Shown: positions 49,688 through 63,213 of the stretch, piece by piece
Numbering within the stretch: the stretch's first letter is position 1
Layout: every line of letters starts with the position of its first letter
NCBI GenBank assembly: GCA_964030475.1
Contig: CAXIPT010000009.1
Coordinates: 1,429,330 to 1,493,329, forward strand
Direction: 5' to 3'
DNA from: Tethya wilhelma
Taxonomy: Eukaryota; Porifera; Demospongiae; Tethyida; Tethyidae
Length of the DNA: 64,000 nt
Notes under the pieces: generated by a model
The model's input: only the letters and a program-made list of their open reading frames with translations
What the model was told of the DNA's origin: nothing
The model's database searches: none
Program-made: the position numbers and the translations under genes

Positions 49688-51094
49688 ATGTCTAGTCACA
49701 GCGAGCCAGGTCAGAGGCTGCACACTAACGGTCGTTTGATGCACGCAGTCAGCGCTGGAGTCTCTGGGAACGAGTTCTACTTCAAAGGAGGCTCGACAGG
49801 TGTTGTCAAAATCCTAGAACCTCTCAATCCAATTCTGAACTACTTTGAGTATGAGATATTGGATCGTGGCCGGGAGTCAGCCATTGGTATAGGTGTTGGC
49901 GAGAGGGGCTACCCCATGACAAGGATGCCAGGCTGGAATAGAAACAGCATCGGTTACCATGGTGATGACGGGAAGCTGTACCACGAGAATGGAATGGGGA
50001 ATGTGTTTGGTCCAACCTGCACCACTGGGGATCACGTCGGCTGTGGGGTGGACTTTGACCACGAAGATGGTTCGGGATACGTGGACGTCTTCTTCACAAA
50101 GAACCATCAGGTCGTTGGCAAACCGGTCAAGATGAAGAAACCAGTGTACGGTCTATACCCTCTGATTGGTCTCCATAGCAACGGAGAGAGAGTGCTGTAT
50201 TCTGGTCACTGGCACAAGACGCTGGATGGACTTGAAGAACCAATGGTGGAGGATCACTCTCCTTCGAACATGTGGCTGCGTTCTAATAGCATCAAATTCA
50301 CTGACGATGGTCTCACATTGGAGTACACTGGCGCGGGGGGTGATGTGCAGGACGTGGCAATGGCTCAGGCTAGGTTTCCACTCAGTAAAACCAACCATTA
50401 CTTTGAAATGGAGATATTGTCGCGAGGATCGCTAGGAGCTCTTGCAATAGGACTGGCCAAATCCAACTACCCTCTCCACCGACACCCAGGATGGAACTCA
50501 GGAGCTGTCGGCTACCACGCCGATGATGGGAAGCTATTTGTAGCCCGAGGCCTAGGAGAGCCATTTGGTCCCGTGTGCTCCGAGGGGGACACAATGGGAT
50601 GTGGAATAAAGTACAGCAAGGATGATGAGGATGGGAGCAACAACAGCAATGATATGGAGTGCACCAATGCTGAGGGAGAGAGCAGTCCTTCCACGGCCTC
50701 ATCATCATCATCGTCGTCAGAAGAGGAGGACTCTGAGGAGCAGGAGTTTGACGATGAGGAAGACGATGAACATTTCTTCAGACACATCATGCAACAAGCT
50801 GAAGGGGGAGGGGGCAGGGGGTTCGGAGGTCTGTTTGGAGGAGTGAGACCCCCTCGAGAACTGGGGGGTGGACTGCAGAGACTACGAGATAGAATTAGAC
50901 AAAGAAAGGAACTGAAATCATCAAAACGTTCTACCAACAAAAGTGGACATACGTGTATCGTTTACTTTACAAAGAACGGAGAGAGAGTTGGCGAGACAGA
51001 GTGCGATGTCCCAGTGGGAGGCTTCTACCCAGTGGTGGCCATGCTCAGTAAGGGTGAGAGGCTGCGAGTTGATTTACAGCCTCTTTCTGGCTAG
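49688..51094 (+). CDS. SPRYD3: SPRYD3-like protein with two SPRY domains
   Basis: A single coding exon encodes 468 residues from ATG 49688, right after a splice acceptor. The first SPRY domain (about residues 35-180) has YFEYEILDRGRESAIGIGV, GWNRNSIGYHGDDGKLYHE and VDVFFTKNHQVVG. The second (about 215 onward) has YFEMEILSRGSLGALAIGLA and GWNSGAVGYHADDGKLF. It is interrupted after GDTMGCGIKY by about 100 residues of low complexity: a serine run, an acidic EEEDSEEQEFDDEEDDE block and a glycine-rich stretch. It then resumes with CIVYFTKNGERVGE and GGFYPVVAM. Two SPRY domains and similar length match SPRYD3, whose function is unknown. The acidic insert inside the second domain is distinctive. Confidence 0.85.
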   Translation: MSSHSEPGQRLHTNGRLMHAVSAGVSGNEFYFKGGSTGVVKILEPLNPILNYFEYEILDRGRESAIGIGVGERGYPMTRMPGWNRNSIGYHGDDGKLYHENGMGNVFGPTCTTGDHVGCGVDFDHEDGSGYVDVFFTKNHQVVGKPVKMKKPVYGLYPLIGLHSNGERVLYSGHWHKTLDGLEEPMVEDHSPSNMWLRSNSIKFTDDGLTLEYTGAGGDVQDVAMAQARFPLSKTNHYFEMEILSRGSLGALAIGLAKSNYPLHRHPGWNSGAVGYHADDGKLFVARGLGEPFGPVCSEGDTMGCGIKYSKDDEDGSNNSNDMECTNAEGESSPSTASSSSSSSEEEDSEEQEFDDEEDDEHFFRHIMQQAEGGGGRGFGGLFGGVRPPRELGGGLQRLRDRIRQRKELKSSKRSTNKSGHTCIVYFTKNGERVGETECDVPVGGFYPVVAMLSKGERLRVDLQPLSG

Positions 51095-51276
51095 GTGCTG
51101 CGTTTGTTTAGTATCTGTAGTGTTTGTGTTGAAGGTTATTTTTTTAACTAGACTATCTCTTTATTGAAAGAGTTAAAATATTTTTAATGCAATTGTTTAT
51201 TAACCTTTGAACCATGTACCAGAGCCTTTATTGATGAGTCAGCAGTATTCTAATTAGCGCGCACCAAGAGTAAACA

Positions 51277-52181
51277 ATGAACACTCGGTCTCACACTGTT
51301 GAGCTGGTAAGCCATCAACGAGAGCACTAGATGACATGACAATAACCGGTTGGTTTTAATTTACAGACTGTCACACCGAGACAAGTGGAAGAAGTGGCTA
51401 AAGGTAAAAATAGGAGTATTATGTCATAAATTCATTTTATACATAATTTTATGGGCCATGCATCTTCTGTAGCTGTCTTCCATACTATTCTCTTCCACCG
51501 CACCACAGGCAAGGTACGTGATTCTGATATAGTAATGCACACAACTCACTTTAGTCCAACTGTTCCACATGCAGTACACATACAGCTCCCATCAGAGTGG
51601 CACCTTCTCAGTGGGATCCATTGGCATGGAAGACACAGACTGTACAACCGTTGGCTTCACATACGTAAGTCACCACTCCTGTCCTATCACAGTTTGTCCT
51701 GTCCTATCGTAGTTTGTCCTGTCCTTGTCCTAAAGAGCTCCCATGATACATTCCTCTAGGTCAGATGTAATTCACCCGAACTAGACCAGGTGCTGAGTCA
51801 GCAGATTGGTGGATTCTGCACGTCATTGTGTCAGCAAGCTCCAACTCATCCTACCGGAGGCAAGGTTAGCCGCCATCTCATCACTGGCTGCATGTTCACT
51901 GGGTGCATGGGGTCTTTATTCTCTGGGTGCTGTATGTATGCAGCTAACTCTGGAGTTCTTTGAGCGGAAGAAAGGTCGGTGGTTGCTACCTGCCGAGACT
52001 GTGAACTGGGAGGTGTGGCATGTCCAATTAAACGTCAGAGAACCGACGTCAGAGGAAGGTAGTCTGAGATGATGTCATTTGACATCTTTTGTTTTAGGTC
52101 TTAGTTAACATTTCCATGCTGTCCATTTCAGAATGGCGTAAACACCAGGAGACTCTGACAGCTGATCTCAGCGATGCTGTG

Positions 52182-52223
<42 letters not shown>

Positions 52224-52577
52224 GTCGAGATCAACTCAGTCCTGGTCNACCGGAGGCAAGGTTAGCTACCGTCTTATTACTGACTGCCTGTTCACTGGGT
52301 GCAAGGGGTCATTTTCTTTGCATACTGCATGTATGCAGCTAACTCTGGAGTTCTTTGAGAGGAAGAAAGGTCGGTGGTTGCTACCTGCTGAGACTGTGAA
52401 CTGGGAGGTGTGGCATGTCCAATTGAACGTCAGAGAACCGACATCAGAGGAAGGTAGTCTGAGATGATGTCATTTCACATCTTTTGTTTTAGGCTCCTAG
52501 TTAACATTTCCATGCTGTCCATTTCAGAATGGCATAAACACCAGGAGACTCTGACTGCTGATCTCAGCGATGCTGTG

Positions 52578-52624
<47 letters not shown>

Positions 52625-52933
52625 TGTAAGAGGATACTATTTCTAGAGCTCTCTCTCTCTCTATCTCTCCTTCAGGTGTTGTTGGTGTCTCAGATTGTCA
52701 ACAAACCAGAATATGTTCCAAGAAACCCAACAGCTGAAAATCTTCCAAATGTGTTTGACACAAGATTCTCATCCGTCCAACCATACCTTCACAGAGTAAG
52801 TGTGTAGGGGGTTCAATTATTCTCGTACAATCTGCTCTAATTAAAGCCCACCCTGCAGTTGACCTACGAGGTTGGCAGTGATGGAGTGGCTGGGACTGTG
52901 AGGAAGTTCATCCGAGACACATTTGCATATTGA
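51277..52933 (+). CDS. ATG101: ATG101, autophagy-initiation ULK1/ATG13 complex subunit; one exon pair duplicated by mis-join
   Basis: ATG101 is a HORMA-fold protein that stabilises ATG13 in the autophagy-initiation complex. Exons give MNTRSHTVEL, RQVEEVAKAVFHTILFHRTT, GSIGMEDTDC..FTYVRCNSPELD, LTLEFFERKKGRWLLPAETV and NWEVWHVQLNV, then EWRKHQETLTADLSDA, VFDTRFSSVQPYLHRL and TVRKFIRDTFAY before TGA 52931-52933. VNWEVWHV matches the family's IPWEVWTV, which includes the WF-finger neighbourhood. The LTLEFFERKK and EWxKHQETL exons appear twice (about 51944-52181 and 52338-52575), separated by a (TC)n tract and an N at 52248. One set gives a normal-length protein. Confidence 0.92.
52190..52640. 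repeat. Mis-joined duplicate of ATG101 exons with chimeric (TC)n junction
   Basis: From 52249 the sequence restarts at CCGGAGGCAAGGTTAGC, the end of the previous ATG101 exon, and repeats intron, exon, intron and exon up to (TC)n at 52579-52620. Just before the N, 52222-52247 (CTAGTCGAGATCAACTCAGT then CCTGGTC) is the exact reverse complement of 53522-53550, the (GA)n-bordered start of a SLC25A20 exon. The (TC)n tract therefore joined unrelated sequences. Confidence 0.88.
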
Positions 52934-53184
52934 ACACCTGCAATCATGCATCTCATCAGACTTCATGTCACATGCACCACTGGTTTTATCTCAGTATAAT
53001 AATTTTCATCCCAAAAAATGCATAAACTTTATTAATAATAATAATATTAGTTATGCAAATTATGTGTACTGTATATAGTACAAAATTAATGTGCAATATT
53101 AACTATAGTAATAGAATGAATTCAAATAATATAAATAATAATAATATACAGCTGCTGTTGTCTCCTCTATAAGTTACTAGTTGC

Positions 53185-53547
53185 CTACCAATTGGGCATT
53201 AGCCAATTGAGGAATTTGAGCGTGACTTCAAACCCCAGGAAACAAGCTGCGTTAGCCGGGAAGGCCCTCAACATGACAGGAGTGATGCCACGAAACAGAG
53301 CAGTGACACCTTCAGTTCGTATCTATGCCAGGGTCATAATATTATATGGTAATGATAATATTGCTGAGAGATTGTACTGAGCTAGTTACCAGTTCTCTGA
53401 AGACATCTCTCACTCCATTGTACTTGCCAGGAGGAGCTGTTTGGAGGCGTGACTTTAGAGTATCTGGAGCAATAGCCACCACCCAGTTCATGACACCAGC
53501 TGTACCCCCAGCCACTAGCACACGACCAGGACTGAGTTGATCTCGAC

Positions 53548-53588
<41 letters not shown>

Positions 53589-54499
53589 CTGGTTTAAAGA
53601 CTGCCATCATGACCAGTGAACTAGCTCACCTCTTCCCTTCAGCAGTCATGCTCCTCAAAAGCCATTCATACGTTCCAAAGTAAAACGCTGAAGCAGGTAC
53701 ATCTCTGATGATGGTGGCCATGGTGCCTCTGTACAGGTTAGTGATGCCTCCTTCTCTGTACAGCTTCTTGGCACAATCAATGGAGCTGCTGTACTTGGCC
53801 TCACTGGCGCTGGCCGACATCTGGATCTGGAGCAATGGACACCAAACAACTCATAGCAATATCTTCCCACATCCCCACCAGTGGTACCTGCATGAGGCAC
53901 TTGACCCTCTCCCCCGGCACCATGATCAGAGTGGTACTAAGTCCCGCCACCATGCCAGCGTTGAAGTGCTGGGCTATCCTGTATCAAACAACACTTATCA
54001 CGTAACTTGAGTGAGCACCATAAGACATACTCTTACGTCAGTTCTCCTGATGAGGGTTTCTTCTGTATCTTTTGACCGATTCCATAGCCAAAGAAACACA
54101 CAGCAAAGAGGGGAGTCACTCCCAGCAGAGGAGCTAACATCCCTTTATACAGACCACGGAAACCCTGAATGGAAATGATCCATACTATAGTCAGATCACA
54201 GATTATTAGCTAAATATGTTACCTCATTCTTGACCGTCTTGTAGGCACAGTCAAACGTTCCAGTGAACAATGGTACCTCTCCTGGCGCTGGTTTGGGTTG
54301 GGTTTGAAGTCTCACCTGAACACACACACACACACACACACATTCCATTATACATTTATTAACAAGCTATATGAGGGACTACCTTAATGGTGTCCAGAGG
54401 ATGTCCAGTTACAACGACACACGCTCCGCCAACTCCTCCTGCGAGGAAGTTCTTGAGAGCACTGGGCTCTCTTCTCTTTGTCTTTGGAGGGTCGCCCAT
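53185..54499 (-). CDS. SLC25A20: SLC25A20-like mitochondrial carnitine/acylcarnitine carrier
   Basis: The carrier exchanges acylcarnitine for carnitine across the inner mitochondrial membrane, feeding beta-oxidation. The start ATG is at 54497-54499 ([19 protein letters not shown]). The three tandem repeats show the carrier signatures: [14 protein letters not shown] in repeat 1, [13 protein letters not shown] in repeat 2 and [17 protein letters not shown] in repeat 3. It has six membrane helices. [41 protein letters not shown] and the ending [15 protein letters not shown] are specific to this carrier. The stop TAG is at 53185-53187. An intron has (GA)n at 53549-53582, the microsatellite involved in the mis-join at 52190-52247. 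Confidence 0.93.
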
Positions 54500-54719
54500 T
54501 TCTAATTGACGCACACCAACGGTGTCGCCCCTTTACCAGCTTGTAAATAATTGAACTTCAATAATAGTTTGTTTTAACAATAAAAAATCCAACCTGTTTA
54601 AATAATATTACAATAATAACTCCAAAATAAAAGTATATACAATAAATGAACATGTATAGGCTAAGAAAAATAAGTTGTCACAAAATATGATAATAACACC
54701 AGTGTACATGTGCTCCAGG

Positions 54720-57370
<2,651 letters not shown>

Positions 57371-57763
57371 CACTTCTCTTTCTCTCTCTCCCTCTCTCTC
57401 TGCCTCTCTCTCTGCCTAGTGAGCTCAGATTTCACACCAAACAATGGTGCATGTGGATAAGATCTCAAAGTGGGCGGGGCCTTTGGTAAGTAGAATGTCG
57501 GTGTGGTAGGTTTGAGGTCAAAGGTCAACTATGCATTTAGAGATGGTGGATGCGGATACTGTTTCTCGTACGGTTTCTCTCCCTCAGCAGCAGCTGCTCG
57601 GAGGCTGTTGATGTCAGAGGGAAGCTAGACGGACGGTGAGAGAGACTATGTGATTTGGTAGACATAAACATCTTTATTATTTGAAATTTATTGTGTGTAG
57701 ATATGGCAATTTATAAATAAATATGGTACTGTACTTAAATTTTTTGTTTACAAATATGTAGGG
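57371..57763. promoter_or_regulatory. Divergent promoter region between UAP1 and USP44/49
   Basis: The divergent starts are 393 bp apart. A (TC)-rich tract at about 57376-57416 borders UAP1. A possible 5' UTR exon of the USP gene lies around 57540-57640 and ends at a GGTGAGAG donor. TTTACAAATATGTAG (57747-57761) is the acceptor two bases before the USP ATG. There is no TATA box. Confidence 0.45.
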
Positions 57764-58158
57764 ATGGCTGAAGGTTGTCCTCACGTGAGACAGGTTCAGC
57801 TGGCAGCAAAGACGTCCTTCTTGAACCCTCGGAGCTGGGCATGCAACGAGTGTGGCTTCACTGACTCCGTCTGGGTAAGACACACACACACACACAGTTG
57901 GTATGGTTACCATGGCAACCCCCCTCCAGGCCTGTCTCCTGTGCAGCAATGTGGCGTGTGGTAGGACTAACTTTGGACACGCAATGAAGCACTTCAAACT
58001 GACCAAGGTTAGCTCATGTGCTAATGGATGTTAATGGACACTAATGAGGTGATTATGCCAGGGGTTCTCTAATTGTTTGCAGCATCCGTTGGCAGTTGAA
58101 GTGAACAGGGGCTATGTCCACTGGTAGGATTTTATGACCACCACTAGTATGAGTGTCT

Positions 58159-58216
<58 letters not shown>

Positions 58217-59137
58217 GCTACTTGTGCGATGACTATGTGTTGAATGACAACAGCTCTGGTGACATCCAGCTCATTCAGAGCCTCCTCTCCCAAGTGGCCT
58301 CCCAGCACTACACTGGCTCTTACACTCGCAGTGGGCGGCTCATGAAACCAGCACAGAGCCTCTACAAGCGCAGCGAGAGTAAGGTGGAGGCAGCCATTGA
58401 CAGTGCTGCCGATAAGAGATACACGGCACTCTGTCACTGGAGGTATGGCTTACCCTTTGTAGCTGCAACATCGCTGCTGTTTGATGTGAGGTCTTCATTT
58501 CTGTAGATATTTGCTTCTCTCAAGAGCTTTCAATACCTGGAGAGTCCATGTTACTTCTACGAGAAAGGTAAACCCCTTTAATTATCATTAATTTTTCACT
58601 GTAATGACATGCGGTGCCTATTCTTGTAGCCACACCCACCAGTGGAAGTGGCCACGCCCATCATTGGCAAGCGCAGGCGCAGGCTCATCACTCCCGGGAT
58701 GACAGGACTCCGTAACCTTGGCAACACATGCTACATGAACGCAGTACTACAATCATTGGGGTGAGAAGAAAAAGTATTCCAAAAAATTTTGTTCATTTTT
58801 ATTGACAAGCATGACTGTAGTTTATTAATGCTTATTGTACACACTTTCTACACTGATATTGTTGGCAGTCACATCTTCATCCTGAGGGAGTGTTTCCGTG
58901 AGTTGCTCCCTGAGACCCCGCCTCCTGCCTCCAGAATCCCCTACCTCAGACAGACCACCATAGAGTGCTTCAATCGATTGAAGACACGCCCAGTTTGTGG
59001 GCGTGGTCGAACTAGGAGGAGAAGGAGGTCATCTGGTCTAGTCGGAGGGAGGGGGGGCAGCCAGTCCAAAGAGAACATCACTATGGCAACCAATGAAGAA
59101 CCACCGTAAGAGGAACATACACCAATCTTCACTACTG

Positions 59138-59204
<67 letters not shown>

Positions 59205-59275
59205 NNNNNNNNNNNNNNNNNNNNNNNNNNNNNNNNNNNNNNNNNNNNNNNNNNNNNNNNNNNNNNNNNNNNNNN

Positions 59276-59323
<48 letters not shown>

Positions 59324-60839
59324 CCTCTGTCAAAGAAAGCTGAAGCTTTATCTGACTGACACCTGTAAGCCCATTATCCTATTGCTCCTCCTGGTTATTG
59401 ACTTCAATCAGTTTAGGCTAAACAATGGACATTTCATTTGCACAAAGTGAAACACACACAAACTACTAATTGATAGTAATAGGTAGCTTTATCTTAGGCC
59501 AATCTAGTGGTGTAAGAATTTCTCTGCTCATAAGTATACTGACTGGACTCTGTCAAAGAAGATAATTTCTCCCATGCCATTGGAGAAAATCATTTGACCT
59601 TCTGCCAGTGGAAGCATCTTTGTGTGGTGAGAAGCCCCTCCTTTTTACTTTGGACTATTGCTTGCTCCATCCCATGTGTGTCTGAGAGGTCTATAGTGCT
59701 AGCATTCACTATTTCCATACATACATTTTATATCTTCACCTATCAAAACTAATGGTAGACCAATTTGAATGGTTGCACATTGTTCACCATGGTTTTCTCT
59801 GAGAAATGCTCTCATTTTTTTGGTCTAGATATCATCCAGTTCACAGATAATCCAGTTTTCTTTCATGATTGAATACATAGCTATTGATTCTCTGTTGTTG
59901 GGGAAGCTGAAGGTACTTCCTACAGCTCCTTTTAAAGTCCCAGGTGCTGTAATGTATTATTGAAATGACCTAGCTGCTATGCTGGGTGTGCTGTGGGGGG
60001 TACTTAAAGCCAATGTAAACAAATTCAAGGTTCTTTCTTTCCATATCACCAACACACTGGGTGGAATCCACTTCACTGTAGCTGTGTTTCATTGATGTAA
60101 GGACAGTTCCCATGGATACTACCACCCCCTGCAGACTAGGTAGAGACCTAATAGTTAGTGAAAATGTCTTCGGTGAGCCTGTGCAGGCTGTACAAGGTCA
60201 ATAGAAGATGCTTCTCTTTCACCTGTCTTTAATTAAGGTCTTAAAATTACCTTTCTATTGGATGATGAGTAGCCACAGGGTATGCTGTTGAGATTAGCTG
60301 TGTGTTTGACAGAACATTCAATGGTTGCACACATTGTTTTCTCTGGGAAATAAATTCAAATATGCTTTATCTGACTGACACCAGGGGCTTCTCACTACAG
60401 ACAAGATGCTTCCACATAGAAGGTCATAGCTTAAAAATGATTTTCTCTAATGTCAGAACTTCTCACCAGCATAATAATATCTTCTTTGACAGAGACTGGA
60501 TAGAGGTTTTGGTTGTTTCCTTATGTAAGTTTTAGTCAAGCCATTTTCATCTAAGCAATTTTCTTCCAGGTCTAAGGCTAAGGCTAAGGCTAAGACTAGG
60601 GCTAGCAAAGTCCTAGCCCCTAGCTCCTAGCCTCTATTCCCTAGCCCCTAGCTTCCTAGTTCCAGCCCTAGCCCTAGCCCTAGCTCCTAGCCTCTATTCC
60701 CTAGCCCCTAGCTTCCTAGTTCCAGCCCTAGCCCTAGCTTTAGATGAAAACACTGGGTGGCTGATGAATCAGTGTGCCAGGAGAGAGGCCACAGTGAGGC
60801 ACTTTAAGGCATAGTGCCATCAGATTCACAACAGGACAT

Positions 60840-60891
<52 letters not shown>

Positions 60892-61812
60892 GCTACTTGT
60901 GCGATGACTATGTGTTGAATGACAACAGCTCTGGTGACATCCAGCTCATTCAGAGCCTCCTCTCCCAAGTGGCCTCCCAGCACTACACTGGCTCTTACAC
61001 TCGCAGTGGGCGGCTCATGAAACCAGCACAGAGCCTCTACAAGCGCAGCGAGAGTAAGGTGGAGGCAGCCATTGACAGTGCTGCCGATAAGAGATACACG
61101 GCACTCTGTCACTGGAGGTATGGCTTACCCTTTGTAGCTGCAACATCGCTGCTGTTTGATGTGAGGTCTTCATTTCTGTAGATATTTGCTTCTCTCAAGA
61201 GCTTTCAATACCTGGAGAGTCCATGTTACTTCTACGAGAAAGGTAAACCCCTTTAATTATCATTAATTTTTCACTGTAATGACATGCGGTGCCTATTCTT
61301 GTAGCCACACCCACCAGTGGAAGTGGCCACGCCCATCATTGGCAAGCGCAGGCGCAGGCTCATCACTCCCGGGATGACAGGACTCCGTAACCTTGGCAAC
61401 ACATGCTACATGAACGCAGTACTACAATCATTGGGGTGAGAAGAAAAAGTATTCCAAAAAATTTTGTTCATTTTTATTGACAAGCATGACTGTAGTTTAT
61501 TAATGCTTATTGTACACACTTTCTACACTGATATTGTTGGCAGTCACATCTTCATCCTGAGGGAGTGTTTCCGTGAGTTGCTCCCTGAGACCCCGCCTCC
61601 TGCCTCCAGAATCCCCTACCTCAGACAGACCACCATAGAGTGCTTCAATCGATTGAAGACACGCCCAGTTTGTGGGCGTGGTCGAACTAGGAGGAGAAGG
61701 AGGTCATCTGGTCTAGTCGGAGGGAGGGGGGGCAGCCAGTCCAAAGAGAACATCACTATGGCAACCAATGAAGAACCACCGTAAGAGGAACATACACCAA
61801 TCTTCACTACTG

Positions 61813-61869
<57 letters not shown>

Positions 61870-62171
61870 GGTGCCTCAGTGCTGAGATGCATGCTCTGGT
61901 GCGTGTCATGTGGTCTGGGAAGTGGGCGGTGGTCACTCCCCACGCTGTCCTCAATGCTGTCTGGCAGCTCCTGCCATCCTTCCATGGCTACAGCCAGCAC
62001 GACGCACAGGAGTTTCTCTGGTAACAAGAATAACTGTGCATATTATTACCTCACGAATCAACAAACATTGCAAGAACTGTTTCAAAACTGCAACCAAATA
62101 ATACCATTGTGTATTTTGACATTAAATTTTATTAACAATTTTAGTGAATTCCTGGACCAGTTGCAGTCGGN

Positions 62172-62229
<58 letters not shown>

Positions 62230-63150
62230 GCTACTTGTGCGATGACTATGTGTTGAATGACAACAGCTCTGGTGACATCCAGCTCATTCAGAGCCTCCTC
62301 TCCCAAGTGGCCTCCCAGCACTACACTGGCTCTTACACTCGCAGTGGGCGGCTCATGAAACCAGCACAGAGCCTCTACAAGCGCAGCGAGAGTAAGGTGG
62401 AGGCAGCCATTGACAGTGCTGCCGATAAGAGATACACGGCACTCTGTCACTGGAGGTATGGCTTACCCTTTGTAGCTGCAACATCGCTGCTGTTTGATGT
62501 GAGGTCTTCATTTCTGTAGATATTTGCTTCTCTCAAGAGCTTTCAATACCTGGAGAGTCCATGTTACTTCTACGAGAAAGGTAAACCCCTTTAATTATCA
62601 TTAATTTTTCACTGTAATGACATGCGGTGCCTATTCTTGTAGCCACACCCACCAGTGGAAGTGGCCACGCCCATCATTGGCAAGCGCAGGCGCAGGCTCA
62701 TCACTCCCGGGATGACAGGACTCCGTAACCTTGGCAACACATGCTACATGAACGCAGTACTACAATCATTGGGGTGAGAAGAAAAAGTATTCCAAAAAAT
62801 TTTGTTCATTTTTATTGACAAGCATGACTGTAGTTTATTAATGCTTATTGTACACACTTTCTACACTGATATTGTTGGCAGTCACATCTTCATCCTGAGG
62901 GAGTGTTTCCGTGAGTTGCTCCCTGAGACCCCGCCTCCTGCCTCCAGAATCCCCTACCTCAGACAGACCACCATAGAGTGCTTCAATCGATTGAAGACAC
63001 GCCCAGTTTGTGGGCGTGGTCGAACTAGGAGGAGAAGGAGGTCATCTGGTCTAGTCGGAGGGAGGGGGGGCAGCCAGTCCAAAGAGAACATCACTATGGC
63101 AACCAATGAAGAACCACCGTAAGAGGAACATACACCAATCTTCACTACTG

Positions 63151-63213
<63 letters not shown>

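Noticed and set aside
60568..60741. Interstitial telomere
   Set aside because: Units are CTAAGG and CCTAGC variants, not TTAGGG/CCCTAA, and form part of a small inverted-end element.
58144..62450. Recurrent minus-strand ORF ([18 protein letters not shown]...) at 58144-58437, 60804-61112 and 62082-62450
   Set aside because: It is antisense to the USP44/49 zf-UBP linker exon and repeats only because that exon is present three times.
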